The notes beneath the pieces were generated by a model. That model saw only the letters and a program-made list of their open reading frames with translations, was not told where the DNA came from and did no database searches. 64,000 bases of DNA from Solanum dulcamara (taxonomy: Eukaryota > Streptophyta > Magnoliopsida > Solanales > Solanaceae), in NCBI RefSeq assembly GCF_947179165.1, contig NC_077242.1:76365097-76429096 (forward strand). Reading direction: 5' to 3'. The position numbers were made by a program, and so were the translations under genes. Below, piece after piece: positions 1 to 13,300 of the stretch (positions are counted from its first letter, which is position 1; every line of letters begins with the position of its first letter).

Positions 1-290
1 TGAGAGTTCACTTAGGGAGAGAATTTGTGAGACGGAACCTCTTTTTATTCTGAGTGAATTGTGTGAGGTTATTTATCTCGATATTTTGTACTCTCTTTTA
101 TATATATAGTGGATTGTTCATCTCTTCTTATGGATATAGATCGATTGAACCGAACTACATTAAATGTTTGTGTCTCTTTGGGTATATTTCTCGTTTGTTT
201 TCTTACTCATGATCTTCCGAGGTTTACTTTTTCACCTTCCGCATGACACCTGATTATCAATTCTAACAATTACTATGTTCAATAATTATT
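1..290 (+). repeat. Ty1/copia-type LTR fragment (inferred)
   Basis: The window opens inside a sequence that resembles the 3' part of a Solanaceae copia LTR: a T-rich leader, then a stretch ending near the words cctgattatcaattctaaca. In intact family members that I recall, this point is followed by a tRNA-Met primer site, but no clear primer site follows here. The fragment is probably decayed and is cut by the window edge. The call rests on recognition only. Confidence 0.4.
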
Positions 291-599
291 AGTATATGAT
301 CATCTTGTTAGGATTCTAAGAAAATAAAATTCAATTAGATTTTGCTTTATAGTACTAGCTAACAACAGGAAACACAGCTGCCATATGTGAATAACTGTGT
401 TAAATTATTGTTTGTATATATATCAACTTCTTCAGAGAACATCAATATGTTGCTAGAATTAAAGCTAGGTTTTTTTATGAAATTATGAGTTTTCTTCTTT
501 ATGAAATTATGAGTTTTCTCCAATAAGATAAGTTTTCATTGTTCACTTTGATTTTAAACCTTATGGTACTGATTTGGCATGATTTCATTTGTGGTCCTT

Positions 600-1714
600 C
601 AAACTTTTTATGGTATATTAAGTATGAGAATAAGCATGACACAAATTATAGCTATATATATGTTTTTATGATATGATTTATAAGCTTAGTCTTAAATATG
701 ATTCAAACGATAAGTGATTTTAATATCTATGAGCAGTATATGTATATGTTGTTTTGGGAGGACTATTTAGTACCGAGAGGATGCGGATTTTAGAAAAACT
801 CAAGTCCCATAACTACGCGCCAACGTAAGACTTGAGTGTACCGCTTTGTCGGGCAACTCCATATGGCCTTGAGAGGCACAAACTAGTGGATCTATCTAGA
901 TATGATATAGTCCTATACCCCGACAAGGTATAGGGCAGCCCGCCCAACTGGGTTAGCTGTTGGATATCATGAGCTCACATGGTGTATGTCGGTTATAAAA
1001 AAATCCCAGTTTTATGAAATTTTTATGATATGATCTTCATTTATTGTGGTCATTTTAAGTATGCTATTTTATGTATATGTTCATGCAAGATTAATGAGAT
1101 AGGCTTATCTATATTTATGCTTTTGAAAGAAGAATTTTAGTGGTATTTAGACATGAGCTCTAACTGTTTTATCTTCAAGTACTCTTACTATATATATGAT
1201 TTTTGAAAACCTTGTTCCACTATTCCCTTTATGATATGTTATACTAGTATGCTGGTGCTTCTTTCATATTCAGTACAGTCCAAGTACTGATGCATATTTT
1301 CTCTAAGTTGCATCATTTTATGATGTAGATTTCGATGTTCGTTCCCAGGCTCATGGCTAAGTGATTGTAGCAGTTCCAGCCAGCAAGTGGTGAGTCCTCG
1401 TCATTTGGGGGCTTCCCGAATTAGTTGTTAGTCAAATTTTAGGAGTTTATTTATTTATTGGTTTGAGGTAACTGGGGGCCATGTCCCAGTAAACTTATTT
1501 CCTTTAGTCTAAATGTTAGATGCTTATTTCAGACATTAGTTGTTCATTTATCATGGATTTATTGACTTCTGATTAAGACTTATTAAGGATATGTTTTATC
1601 TTCCGCATTAGTTTCATACGATATGTTTTGATATGTTATGCCAAGGGATAGCTCGGGGCCATTCGTGGTTTCGAGTACCGTGTCTTGGCTAAGGTGTAGA
1701 CTCGGATCGTGACA
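600..1714 (+). repeat. Ty3/gypsy LTR remnant, plus orientation
   Basis: The right end reads gactcggatcgtgaca and terminates in CA. This is the usual 3' end of a large class of Solanum gypsy LTRs, preceded by the typical 'tagctcggggccattcgtgg' block at about 1650. A GC-richer block at 780-960 fits LTR sequence. No gag-pol coding sequence follows, so this is a solo or truncated LTR. The left boundary is uncertain; the right boundary at 1714 is firm. Confidence 0.6.
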
Positions 1715-1734
1715 ATTATAAAAAGTGAAAAGCC

Positions 1735-2150
1735 GTAAATATACCATTGAACTTTGAGAAAAGGTTCTCTATGCCATCCGTTAAAAGTTTGGCTCATTTA
1801 TGTCATTTTCGTTTGAGAAAAAAGCTCATCCACGCCATTATTTGTTAACTGAAATGTCATAGATAAGTCAAACTTTTAACAGATGGTATAGATGATCCTT
1901 TTTCCAAAGTTCGATGACATATTTGAACCTTTATCATTTTAAATAATAATTTATTTAACGACGTGACCGAATCATAATTGACCACGTGTACAAAATAGTT
2001 TTGCAAACGAAAAATATTTTTAGTTTACAAATAATGACATAGATGAGCCTTTTTTCAGACGAAAATGGCATAAATTAGTCAAACTTTTAAAGGATGACAT
2101 AAATGAGTCTTTTCTCAAAGTTCGGATGGCATATTTGAGCATTTTTCCTT
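1735..2150. repeat. Fold-back (MITE-like) element with three related arms
   Basis: A block around 1740-1850 (ttgaactttgagaaaagg, ccatccgttaaaagtttgg) recurs inverted at about 1855-1935 (caaacttttaacagatgg). It recurs inverted again at about 2030-2150 (gtcaaacttttaaaggatg, tttctcaaagttcggatgg). The sequence can therefore fold in alternative ways. There is no coding capacity. This is a common style of non-autonomous fold-back repeat in Solanaceae. Confidence 0.6.
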
Positions 2151-2864
2151 ATAAAAATAATAAGTAAAGACAGAAAGACAAAATGAGGGCGGGGGAGATA
2201 ACGACGCGCGCAATTACACCAAATCAGTCATTCAAAATGAGATTTCCCCGATAACAATTGATTAAACAATACAGTACAATAAAAATTAAATAATAATTAA
2301 AAACGAATATTATATTTAAATTAACAATACAATAAGTAACAACCATCCAAACAAGCTATAAAAGCGACTCTTCATATCAAAGATTCAAACTCAAAATTTA
2401 TAATTAAAAATAAAAAAAATATTTACCCCTCTACTAAAATCCTGTACTAAAATCCTGGTTGGTGATAATAGTACTAGTTATTATTAAGATAATAACAAGA
2501 AGGTAAGAGTCAGAATGATTAATAAATAATAATTGTGTACCAACTTAGATATTTTGCTAAACTTTTTTGTACAGTACGAATTGGAGGTATGTTTTTCCAA
2601 TTTTATCTATTTCAAAATGTAAATATCTTCATATTATATATTTTAAGGGGTATATATAAACTAATTTGATAAATTTATGGCTAAATTTGGATTATTTTTT
2701 TGGTTTAATTACGTGTCTAACACATGCCAGACACATATTTGAGACGAAAAATAATAATAAGGGATCGATTTCTCTTAAAATACTCCTCAAATAAAATTTA
2801 ATATTTTATCAATATTTTTAAGTATTTACAAGTACAAATAACCAAATGAAAGAATAACTATTAC
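2151..2864. other. AT-rich intergenic sequence, no gene seen
   Basis: No ORF with recognisable protein similarity. The stretch consists of AT-rich sequence and short homopolymer runs. Confidence 0.6.
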
Positions 2865-3096
2865 TTCCTCCGTCTCAAATTATCCGACGTAATTTCTTTT
2901 TACATGTTTCTTATTAAAAAAAAATATATTTTACCCTTTATTTATCACATTATCTGTGATTAAGATGTTTGTAGTCTTTAAGCAGAATTATTACGAACGA
3001 TAAATAGAATAATTTTGTTTTGAACTTCTAAGATCACAAATAATTTTGCGATAACTATTTTTAAAAATCATGATAAATAATTTGAGACGAATAACT
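2865..3096. mobile_element. Stowaway-like MITE
   Basis: The left end reads ttacttcctccgtctcaaat. The right end is a diverged inverted copy (ataatttgagacgaat). The CTCCCTCCGT-like terminus is typical of plant Stowaway/Tc1-mariner MITEs. The element is decayed, and target duplication is not clear. Confidence 0.45.
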
Positions 3097-3477
3097 ATTA
3101 GTAACCAAATAAAGAAGTAATTATTACTGCACCCTGCTTTCCAATTTATGTTGCAGTCTTTAACTAAGCACATAATTTATTTATTTTTTAAATTTTAAAA
3201 AAAAATTTATGGACTAACGGAAGCTATATTGACAAGTCGGAGCATCATTAAAAACTTTTGTGAGGGCCCAAAATTTCTGTTGCTTTTTGAGATTTTGACC
3301 CCTCAAAGTTTGCAATAAATGCATCTTAGCCCTGCCAACTATTTCTTGCCAAAAGTCATGGAGTGTATACCTTCCCCCTAACATGCTTAATTAGTAGGAT
3401 GGACCCATATTAGGTGTAGGACGGTTGGAAAGTATTTATAATATTATTTGTAAGGTAATACTGATATAAAAATATTC

Positions 3478-3866
3478 ATTTTGTTTCAATTTATATAGGC
3501 GTTGTGGAGTTTGATTGACCACGAAATATTTGAATAATATTTATATTGCACTTATTTTCCCTCTAATGACACGTTACACATATGTTGTGTATTAACTATT
3601 GATGATCTACGAGTTTCGTTCCTTTACTCTTAGTCGGCCTCCCTGAGCTCCACGAATCATAGAGGTGTATGAATCAAATAAAATATTTATTTTATTTTTA
3701 TTTATATGGCGGTGTACAGTTTGGTTGAGCACAAAATAGTTGAATAATTATAAAACACTTATTTTTCTTCTAATGACACGCTACACATATGTTTTCTATT
3801 CACTATTGACGATCTAGAGTTCGTTCCTTTACTCTTAGTCAGCCTCCCCGAGCTCTATGAATTATA
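3478..3866. repeat. Imperfect tandem duplication, ~205-bp period
   Basis: Two adjacent copies share blocks such as taatgacacg(t/c)tacacatatg, ctttactcttagtc(g/a)gcctc and c(t/c)gagctc(c/t)a(c/t)gaat. The first runs about 3478-3662 and the second about 3690-3866. No coding sequence was recognised. Confidence 0.65.
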
Positions 3867-4204
3867 GAGGGCCAGTTCCAGTGGTAGATTCAAAATTTTT
3901 ACTAAAAGATTTCGAAAAATAAAAATATAGTGCATGTAATATGAATCCCATAAACCACTCAGCCAACCCCAAAAATCTTGGTACGCATATTTAACTAAAC
4001 CTTTTTATAACATGCATACTGTAATATAATAAAGTATCATTATAACCTCAATATTTTTATTTTTTTTGAAGTTGATTTTCATATTATGTTATATTATATA
4101 TTTTCTAAAATAATATTTTATTGTAGCAATACGAAGCTATTCAATAAACTATGCAGTTATAAAAAGGTTTGATTATCGTATTATACACGAAAACTTGAAT
4201 GGGA

Positions 4205-4795
4205 TAAGCATTGGATGCTAGAGGGAAGCAATTTTGTACTGTGTACTTTGTATTCAAACTGAAATTGGCATTACATTGAAGGTGACATCCAATGTGTCCT
4301 ACAAATACATGAACCATTATTAGGTACAAATCAATTAAAAAAAACAAACTAATATGCGAGGTAAATGACATTCCAACACAAATATTTGTAATCGAATATC
4401 AGGAGACGACAATCTATTCCCTCATGAACATTAATGTTGAAACTTAAGGCGCCCCTTTTTTTCGCACACACAATGTGTGAAATGATATGGATAATATAAC
4501 ATGAGGGCGTCATATTAGATAAGTTGAGATTGTTGATGAATTTGCATGTGATATCATCATAAAAATGAATCTTAAATTCCGTAATTGAGTTAATTCAAGA
4601 CGTGGAAATTGACCTAAAACCACATAAAATTAATTAAAAAGATCACATTTTCAAAGCTTTTGACTTTAGCTAATTCTATTTATAGACTATAGTATATACA
4701 AATATATATATACTAGAGGAAGCTATTGTATTTTGTCTTCAAACTGAATTTGGCTGACATTGAAAGGTGAAATATTGTCTACAAATGAAGTTAAT
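4205..4795. repeat. Pair of diverged direct repeats
   Basis: About 90 bp at 4211-4310 (tgctagagggaagcaat, ttcaaactgaaattggc, acattgaaggtga, ctacaaat) returns at 4708-4790 (tactagaggaagctatt, ttcaaactgaatttggc, acattgaaaggtga, ctacaaat). The stretch between them is AT-rich with no recognisable gene. Confidence 0.55.
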
Positions 4796-4799
4796 TAGA

Positions 4800-5634
4800 G
4801 CAATATGAGTAAGTGAAAGATTCAAATAGGACCAGTTTCAAACTTGTTTGAAATTAAGGTGTATAAGTTTTATTTTTTAAAAGTTTGTCATGAAATTAAC
4901 TTAATGGAAACCTTTTTCAATGGATATTTTGTCGTAGATCTCATAAGTAGCATTTAATTAATTACTAGTAAGTGAAGCTAAATTTTTACATTTTTTCTTT
5001 TAGGTTAAAGTTGATAAAACAACAAGTTCTATCAATCATGAATTCATACATCGAAATAATTAATTAGATGTATTATGCTTCTGCGAAAATATCTACTCGT
5101 TCAGAAATCAACATGTCACTAAAAATTTATATCAATTACCTAACAAATAATTCAATTATATAAATGCATTTTACAAATCCAGTAGATAAAATTAAGGGAT
5201 AATTATTGTTATACCTCAAAAAGAGAAACTATTTATCATTGGATATCCCATTATTTTCATGCCCCAAAAAAGGAATCTGCGCGCCTTCTTGATACCATCA
5301 AAGTATATATATATATATATATTCTGATAATATCATGAATGTCACACGAAAATAAACATGGACCGAAGAAGGGGCGGGGTAGTGTTGTAATTTTTTTGGG
5401 TCTTTGGTCCAATCGGGATATATGTGCAATAAAAAACGTATGAATCTACTCATTCTTATTTATACAAATCCATACATGTTTGACTACACGTCTCACTAAC
5501 TAACCCTGTGATGTTTATGTATGCATTTATGAATGAAAATTAAATAGAGTCCAACCATAAACAACAACAAAAATGAGGGCAGAATTTGCAACTACCGCTG
5601 TATAATTAAGACACACAACCGTGTTCAAAGACGT
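4800..5634. other. AT-rich intergenic sequence with a short (AT)n tract
   Basis: No gene is seen. A microsatellite of about 11 AT units lies at roughly 5301-5323. Confidence 0.6.
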
Positions 5635-5940
5635 CACTACTAAAAAAAAATGGGTGAAAACCAGCGGATAAGGTGGAAAATCAACGTCAAATCAATTGAC
5701 AGTGGACACACAAGATCGATTTTTTAGAAATATATATATAAAAAAATTATTTATTTAGAATTGAATTCAGGTATTTTTTATGAGTTTGAACAATTCTATC
5801 GTTCAACCACACATAAATTGAACAAGTAGATTTTCTATTAAAATATATTTTGTTTTAAAAACAAAATCAACGGACTGGATTCATTTTTTGTACCAACCCT
5901 GTCCGTCGATTTTTGATTTTTTTTCATTAGTTTAGTAGTG
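5635..5940. mobile_element. CACTA-like non-autonomous MITE with CGT target duplication
   Basis: The element begins CACTACTAAA and ends TTTAGTAGTG, a perfect 10-bp terminal inverted repeat. It is flanked on both sides by CGT (5632-5634 and 5941-5943), the 3-bp target duplication expected of CACTA-superfamily transposition. It is 306 bp long and has no transposase ORF. It lies about 1.75 kb upstream of the CER3 start codon. Confidence 0.8.
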
Positions 5941-6282
5941 CGTAGTTTAATGATCGATAAAGTTAACACAAATATTAAATACGGGGGTTCAAATTTCAGT
6001 ATATTTCAAATGGAAATACCCTATCACTAGAAAGTTATATATACTCGATATATATTAGATATTGAATTTTCTGCCATGGACTTTTTCATGTGTTAATTTT
6101 CTTATATTTTTAATTCTTTAGTGAAAATTTTGATTCCCCCGCTTATTGATACCTGGTTTGATAAAATTTGAGGCGTGCAAGACGATTCGCATACCAATAC
6201 TAGTGAGAAGTGATAAGAGTCTGGTGGAATAATCGAAATGCTTATAAGATGATCAGAACAATATTGTTATAAGACCCATGTT

Positions 6283-6422
6283 TACTACTAAAAAAAAATG
6301 TAGTTACACGTATCTAACATAAATATATCGCTAATTCGTCGCTAAATGAGATTAGCGACAAATTTTATTATTGTCTAGCTACAAAATTTGTCTGTCGCTA
6401 AATCTAGTATTTTTTAGTAGTG
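6283..6422. mobile_element. Small CACTACTA-ended MITE
   Basis: The left end is tactactaaaaa and the right end is tttttagtagtg. The interior carries the 'tcgctaaat...ttagcgaca' words shared with the copy in CER3 intron 7. It is about 140 bp long. The first base of the left end is changed and the target duplication is not exact. Confidence 0.65.
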
Positions 6423-6734
6423 ATTTTTCTTTTCATGAGCTTTACGCAATATGTTTAAATTAGTCGAGTTCCAAAATAATTATCGAATACCAGACAAATA
6501 ATTTTTAAAAATAAAAAGTGTAGAGGCCATTCCTCATTAAATTCTCCACCATCTCTATACAGCTGTGCTACTTGATTCCTAATTCAATGGAAAAAATAAA
6601 TAAAATTTGACGCGTTGAATTTTCCAGTTGTTAGTTTTTTTTTTTTTTTTGAAGTCCATTTTTCTGTTGTAATATAAATGACTGATAGTGACAATAATTT
6701 TTTTTTAATAAGTAGTTTCAGAATTATTAAAAAA

Positions 6735-7127
6735 AATATTTTTTCCGTTTTAATTTATTTGTTTTATTTTTCTTTTTAGTTTATTTTTAAAAAAAAATTG
6801 ACTATTCTTTAATTTCATGAACTGTCCAAATGACATGTTTAAGACCACGTGATTGCATGCAGGATGTTTTGGTAAATTTTATATATCTTTAGTTTAAGAT
6901 CACAAGTCTAAACCAGCACGAGAAAAGCTAGCAAGGGACGAGGGAGTTCATCCGAACTCACTTATAAGAAAAATTACACTGTTTATACATGATTAAAATT
7001 ATTGTTTATGGATATAGAGTAGATGTCAAACTCCATTTGGCCTCTTCGTGTATTTACTTTTTATATTTAGCGAAAGTACTTATTCCGCATTGTAATTCAG
7101 ATAAATAAATTGAAATGGAGGGAATAA
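6735..7127. mobile_element. Stowaway-like MITE interrupted by another repeat, near the CER3 promoter
   Basis: The left end (ttttccgttttaatttattt) and the right end (aaataaattgaaatggaggg) are inverted copies of the Stowaway-like terminus. The interior from about 6935 (gggacgagggagttcatc) resembles a different dispersed Solanum repeat, so the element appears nested. Its right end is about 260 bp upstream of the CER3 ATG. The nesting is inference from recognition. Confidence 0.45.
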
Positions 7128-7173
7128 TTATCCTTTTTCTATTTTCATAAGGTTTCATATTTCTATTTTTCAT

Positions 7174-7184
7174 CTATATATAAG
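7174..7184 (+). promoter_or_regulatory. Putative TATA box of CER3
   Basis: ctatatataag lies about 205 bp before the CER3 start codon. It would place transcription start near 7205-7215, leaving a 5' UTR of about 170-180 nt with no obvious upstream intron. Confidence 0.55.
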
Positions 7185-7386
7185 TGAGAATAGCCTAATG
7201 CTAACATAGTTCAATTATTTCACCTTCTTGAGAAACTAAACATACTCAGTTACTCACGACACAATATTATCTTTTTATTTGAGAAAAACAATTCATTTAG
7301 TTTCCCTTTTTCTTATATAGGGATTTGTTCAACATATTTTTCTCTTTAAGAGGGAGAAGATTTTGAATACTTTTTCTTGTTTAACA

Positions 7387-10300
7387 ATGGAAGCTTCATT
7401 GTCAACATGGCCATGGGATTACTTGGGAAGTTTCAAGGTACTTATTAAAATTTCTAATTTTTTTAAAAATATTTTCTTCAAGTTCTTTCACTACTAAAAA
7501 CAAGCGATTTTAAACTCTTATAATAGAAAAAAGTAAAAAATAGTCATTATTCTGAAGTTTCAACTTAATAATCGGTTTTCAACTCTTATTAATAGAAACA
7601 TATTGATTGTTATGGAGTTTCCACTTATACAAGTGAAACTACATGATACTTGCTTGTCATAGAGTTTCACTAGTAAAACTTAAAACTATAGAACGATGGT
7701 TATTTTTCGATAACACGATTGAAAAGTGGCTAGCCCGCGCTATTAACTAGTACAATAATGTTTAAAAGTGGCTAGCCCGCTATTAACTAGTACAATAATG
7801 TTTAAAAGTGGCTAGCCCGCTATTAACTAGTACAATAATGTTTAAAAGTGGCTAGCCCGCTATTAACTAGTACAATAATGTTTAAAAGTGGCTAGCCCGC
7901 GCTATTAACTAGTACAATAATGTTTGACTTACTTTTTTTGTTTTGTTATATTTTGAACAGTATTTACTCTATGGACCTTTTATTGCAAAATGGTTTTACT
8001 CAAGATCTCAAGAAGATAACAACATCAAGGAAGCAACATGGTGTCTACATATTCTCATTATATGTTTACTTAGATGCACTTTGCATAGTGCTTGGAATTC
8101 TTTCAGTAACATGTTGTTCTTAACTCGAAATCGAAGAATAATCAAAGAAGGTGTTGATTTCAAGCAAGTTGACAATGAATGGGATTGGTAATTTATCTTG
8201 AATTAATCTTCTTTCAATTTATTTGCAATCTTGAAATTTCGTAGAATCAGTCACTGATGCTTGCTTCAGAAGCATATGTTGTTTATGTATATATTCCTCG
8301 GGGTAAGGTCCTTCCTCGAGCCCTACTTGTTCATCACTAGATGCTTCATGCACCGAATACAGAGGCGGATGCAGATTTTTGAGTTTAATATTGATTCTGA
8401 ATTCTAAAAAAGGCAGTTGGGTGATTCTGGATAATTTATTTACACATATTAAGTGAATCTCTTAACATAAAGACAAGATTTTGATAAAAAATTATTGAAT
8501 TCAGTCGAATCTGTAGCTTTCTTTCTAGCTACATCCCTGACACACAGTTCAATGGGTTCTGAATAATTAGTTATACATATTAAGTGAATTGCTTAATACA
8601 AATACAAGATTTTAATCAAAACTACTAAATTCTGTCAAACCTATAGCTTTTCTCTAGCTCCACCCTACCATTCGCCCACCGGCCACCCCAATCATCTTCT
8701 TTAATGTTGAACTTAAATTTCATTTAGTTTTGTAAATTCCAAAGGAAGTTTGTCATACGCCTTCAATAATGATATATCGAGGGGCATAAATTTCTTAAGT
8801 ACACAATAATTTTACTATCAAAGCCTCTATTTTATGTTATTACTTCATGCAAATTTTTACTTGACCAAAACTTTTGTTGTATTTTTCAGGGATAATTTCA
8901 TAATACTTCAAGCTATCATTGGTTCATTAGGTTTCTACATGCTTCAAGACCAAATAAATCTTCCTTTATGGGATTTGAGAGGATTTTTGGCTATCATAAT
9001 TCTCCATATAACAATTTCAGAGCCACTTTATTATTTATTGCATAAATGCTTTCATGGAAACTATTTATTCAACAATTATCATTCAATTCATCATTCTTCA
9101 CCGGTACCCCAACCATTTACAGGTAATTTATTTTCTTCACTTATTAAATACAATAACAATATATCCAATAAAATCTCACAAGTAGAGTTTGAGTCTTCAC
9201 TTATTAAATAGTGTAGAGAATTTTTATACTATCAATATGTTTTAACCCGTAGTAAAATATATTATTTGTCTTTTTTTAGGTTATTAATATCACTTATTAC
9301 AATCGAATTGTTATTTGGTAGTTATATTTTAAGTGATCTGGTCATAATTTAAACATTTTAAACATTATACGTCACCTAAAAAATAATTACAAATATTTTT
9401 TCATATTAAATGGAATTAGCAACATGGAAAACAAGACATGTGTAGCGAATTCAGAAATTAAAATAGCATGATTCTCAAAAATATGATAATTAATGTCACA
9501 CATGGGATTTTGAACCAATGACCTAAAATAACTTTTGAACCCCTCTCTTGTATTATAATTTTTTTTTGTATATAAGAGGAATTTATCAATTTATATATAA
9601 GTGATAAATTTTAAATTATTTATGCCTTATTTATATAGTATAATTTTTCGTTTCTATCTCTATATTTATCTGTTATAACAAGTTAAACTATAATGATAAT
9701 GTAAAAATATTTTTAGCCTATCAGTATATAAGATAAATCCATACTCCTTGTATTTATTATTTTTTTTGATTTTTAAATAACTCTTTCCTTTTTTTCTTTT
9801 CTTTTTTGGAAATTTCAGCTGGTCATGCTACATTTTTGGAGCATACAATATTAGGTGGAATTATTGGAATTCCAATTCTTGGATCTTGTCTATTGGGATA
9901 TGGATCATTAACTATGATTTATGGTTATGTGTTGATATTTGATTGGCTAAGATGTTTGGGACATTGCAATTTTGAGATTATTCCTCATCAACTATTTGAA
10001 GCAATTCCTTTTCTCAAGTATTTGATCTACACTCCAACGTAAGTAAATACTCTCTTTTTTAAAAAAACAATTTGTACATATATTTTCATTGCGACTAACA
10101 GGTCACATGTTTGAATCGTGAAATAATCATTAATACTTGTATTAGAATAAGTTGTTTACATCACATTATTTGGAGCGCGACTCTACCTTCAAATACTATT
10201 AATGCGGGATATTTTGTGAATCTTTTCTTTTGTTGAAAACAATTATGCATAAATTATTGTCAACATGTTGTATACCAATAAGACTCTTAATTTGTGCAGA

Positions 10301-13300
10301 AAGTTTCGTTTTCATTAGTTTTGTGGCCAATTATAAGTTTTAAATTTTTTAAATCACATCTAAATAGATCGTTATTTTGACATAAGAGATTAATAAGACG
10401 CAAATATTTATAAGATTAATTTCTCTATTTAAATTATAAAAAATATTTGGCGATTTAAAAAAAAGATATTTATTACTTTTTAAAAGTTTACTATTTTATT
10501 GCTATAATTAGTGAAATGTTAAAGGGAGAGATAAAAAGTATTTTACACTTATATTTTTATGATTAAAATTGGTAAATATTTTTATTAAAAGGAGTGCAAC
10601 AATTCTGGAAGATAGATAATACACATTGTATATGTATTATTTTACCTTGAGAAATTGTAAATTGAATTTAAATATTTATTGAAATCAGATTATAAATGAA
10701 ATGTCCCAATTTCCTTGAGAATTATTTAAATAATTTCAACAATAAATTTTGCATATTGAATAAAGCATTAAATACACTCTTCAAGAAATTATATGGTTGA
10801 AAAAAGTTGGTGTACCTTCTGGCATAGGCAACAAAAGAAATTTAATGCCATAATATAACAATATTACATTTTATAATAAAATACATTTATTTTACTCATT
10901 TAATTCTTTAATTATTTTTTCTGATAACACATTTATTATTTCCCAATTTTTTGGCTATAAATTTGACAGGTATCACAGTCTGCACCATACAGAAAAAGGG
11001 ACCAATTATTGCCTATTTATGCCAATTTTTGATGTGTTAGGTGACACACTTAACCCAAAATCATGGGAGATGCACACAAAATCAAGTGTTGAATCAGGTA
11101 AATTTTCACTCGGTATTCGCTATTTGTATTGATGATGGGTTAAATTAAGATTTGCGCCTAAAAGTTGATCATTAACAAAAACAACAAAGATGATTTCATA
11201 TCTATTTCTTAGAAAATAATTGAGACAGAGAAAGTGGATTACAAGGTGAGAAATCGAACTCTCAGTAATAAGGTGAAAATTCAGATAAATAATCAATTAA
11301 GATTCCTTAATACTACCAATGATTTCATTTATTGAGATCGAATTGAAAATCTCTAATCAAGAATGAAAGAAATATGTACGACATATAATATATATCTTAA
11401 TATAGACTAACGATTTTAGAATAACTAATAATATAAACCATTGGTTTTGTCAATACAATTTAACTATCATGTTCTAGCAGGTAACATATCTTAGTTTACA
11501 GGTAACTAATTTCTTTTTTTGTTAGGATTAATTACATATTATTATTCTTAGGTGATTTTATAGTGTTAATTGTTTTGTCAATATCGTAGGTAAAAGTATA
11601 TATCACTACGGAAAAAGGGAAAAGTGTTAATTTATTATTACTACAAGGACAATTTTGAACATCATTAAATGTTTTTGTTTCTTTAAATTGAATGAGATAG
11701 CTTCTATTTAATAGAGAAAAAATTAGTTGAATAATTTTAAATTTATCTCTTTGTACAAAAATTCATATCAATTATCATAAAGAAGTTGTGGGTGAAAGAA
11801 CCAAGGAAAAAATATGTACCCACTAAGCGTAAATAAATATATGTTATTTTAGTAAAACAAATAAATTGCCCCAAAATAAATATTATTTTAGAAATTTAAG
11901 ACAAAAATTAGTATGCTTTATATTCCATGTTTTAACAGTATACAATTTTCAACACACATATATTAAATATAGATAATTTAATAATAAAATACATATTATA
12001 TTTATTGATTTCTTAATGTACATAATTTTTGCTAACATAATATTTCTTTTGGGACAGAGAAAATATATGACATGTACTTTTCAAATAAACTTCTTTCGAC
12101 TTCAATTTTGAACAATTTTTTTTGGACATTTTACTCGGAATATTTGAGATGTGATCTACGAAAGATATCTACGAACCGTATAAGGTCCTATAGTCCATAG
12201 ATGGGACTTGTAGGGAGAGCCCTGAGGTTTGGAAATTTGACTAAGTGTTAGGTCACTTGACGAGAGGATCCTACGGACCGTAGAAAGTTCTTCGATCCAT
12301 AGGAATTGATCATTCAAATTCTTATCTGATTTTTTTAATTATATATTAATTAATTTATTTTAATTTATTTTTCAGGTAAAAATGGGAGGGTGCCAGATTT
12401 TGTATTTTTGGCACATATAGTGGACATGACTTCTGCAATGCATGCACCATTTTTATTCAGATCATTTGCTTCAACTCCATTTTGCACAAGACTCTTTTTG
12501 CTTCCCGGTTTGCCTATAGTTTTTGTATTCCTATTTGTCATGTGGGCATACTCCAAGGTCTTTTTGGCAACTTTTTATAACTTGAGGGGCCGATTACATC
12601 AAACTTGGGTGGTTCCTCGCTTCGGTTTCCAGGTTTGTTAATATATCATTTTTCTCCCTCTATTTTTCTTTTATTACAATTTTAACCAACTTAACTTTTT
12701 TCACGAGGCAAACGCGTGATTTTTTTTTAATAATGCGAGGAAGTGTGACCACTTACCCACCCCACACCGATGTTTAAATCAAATCAATGAATGCATGATA
12801 TGTTTATTTTATACATAGTATGACTACTTTTATTCATGTGAAAACAATTAGATTTTATCCGGACTATGTGTATATATCAACAAATCCACTAAATTTTATA
12901 AATATTCTACCGTTAACTCAATGACTATTTTACATTAATTTGATACTATTGAAGAAACTTATAAATTTTAAATTCTGCATCTGCCTTTTTTTTTTACACA
13001 TATTTATGAGTTCACTTTAAATTTTAACTACTGAAGTTAAACTGGTTGGATTTGATGTGAACACATGATGGAAGATAAGTATTTACCGGACCAACCCTCT
13101 TGTGTGTTCAGATATCATATTAAATTATGTGATTATTTCATTAAAAAAAAATTACTTCTATTTACTTAATTATATTTTCGAGATGCTTTTATCATTTATT
13201 TTCTGGTGATTTCTTTTTAAAAAAATTGTTATATTTCAAAGTGTTATTTTTATTCTCATTGATTTATTTGGTGTGGCAGTATTTCTTGCCATTTGCAGCT

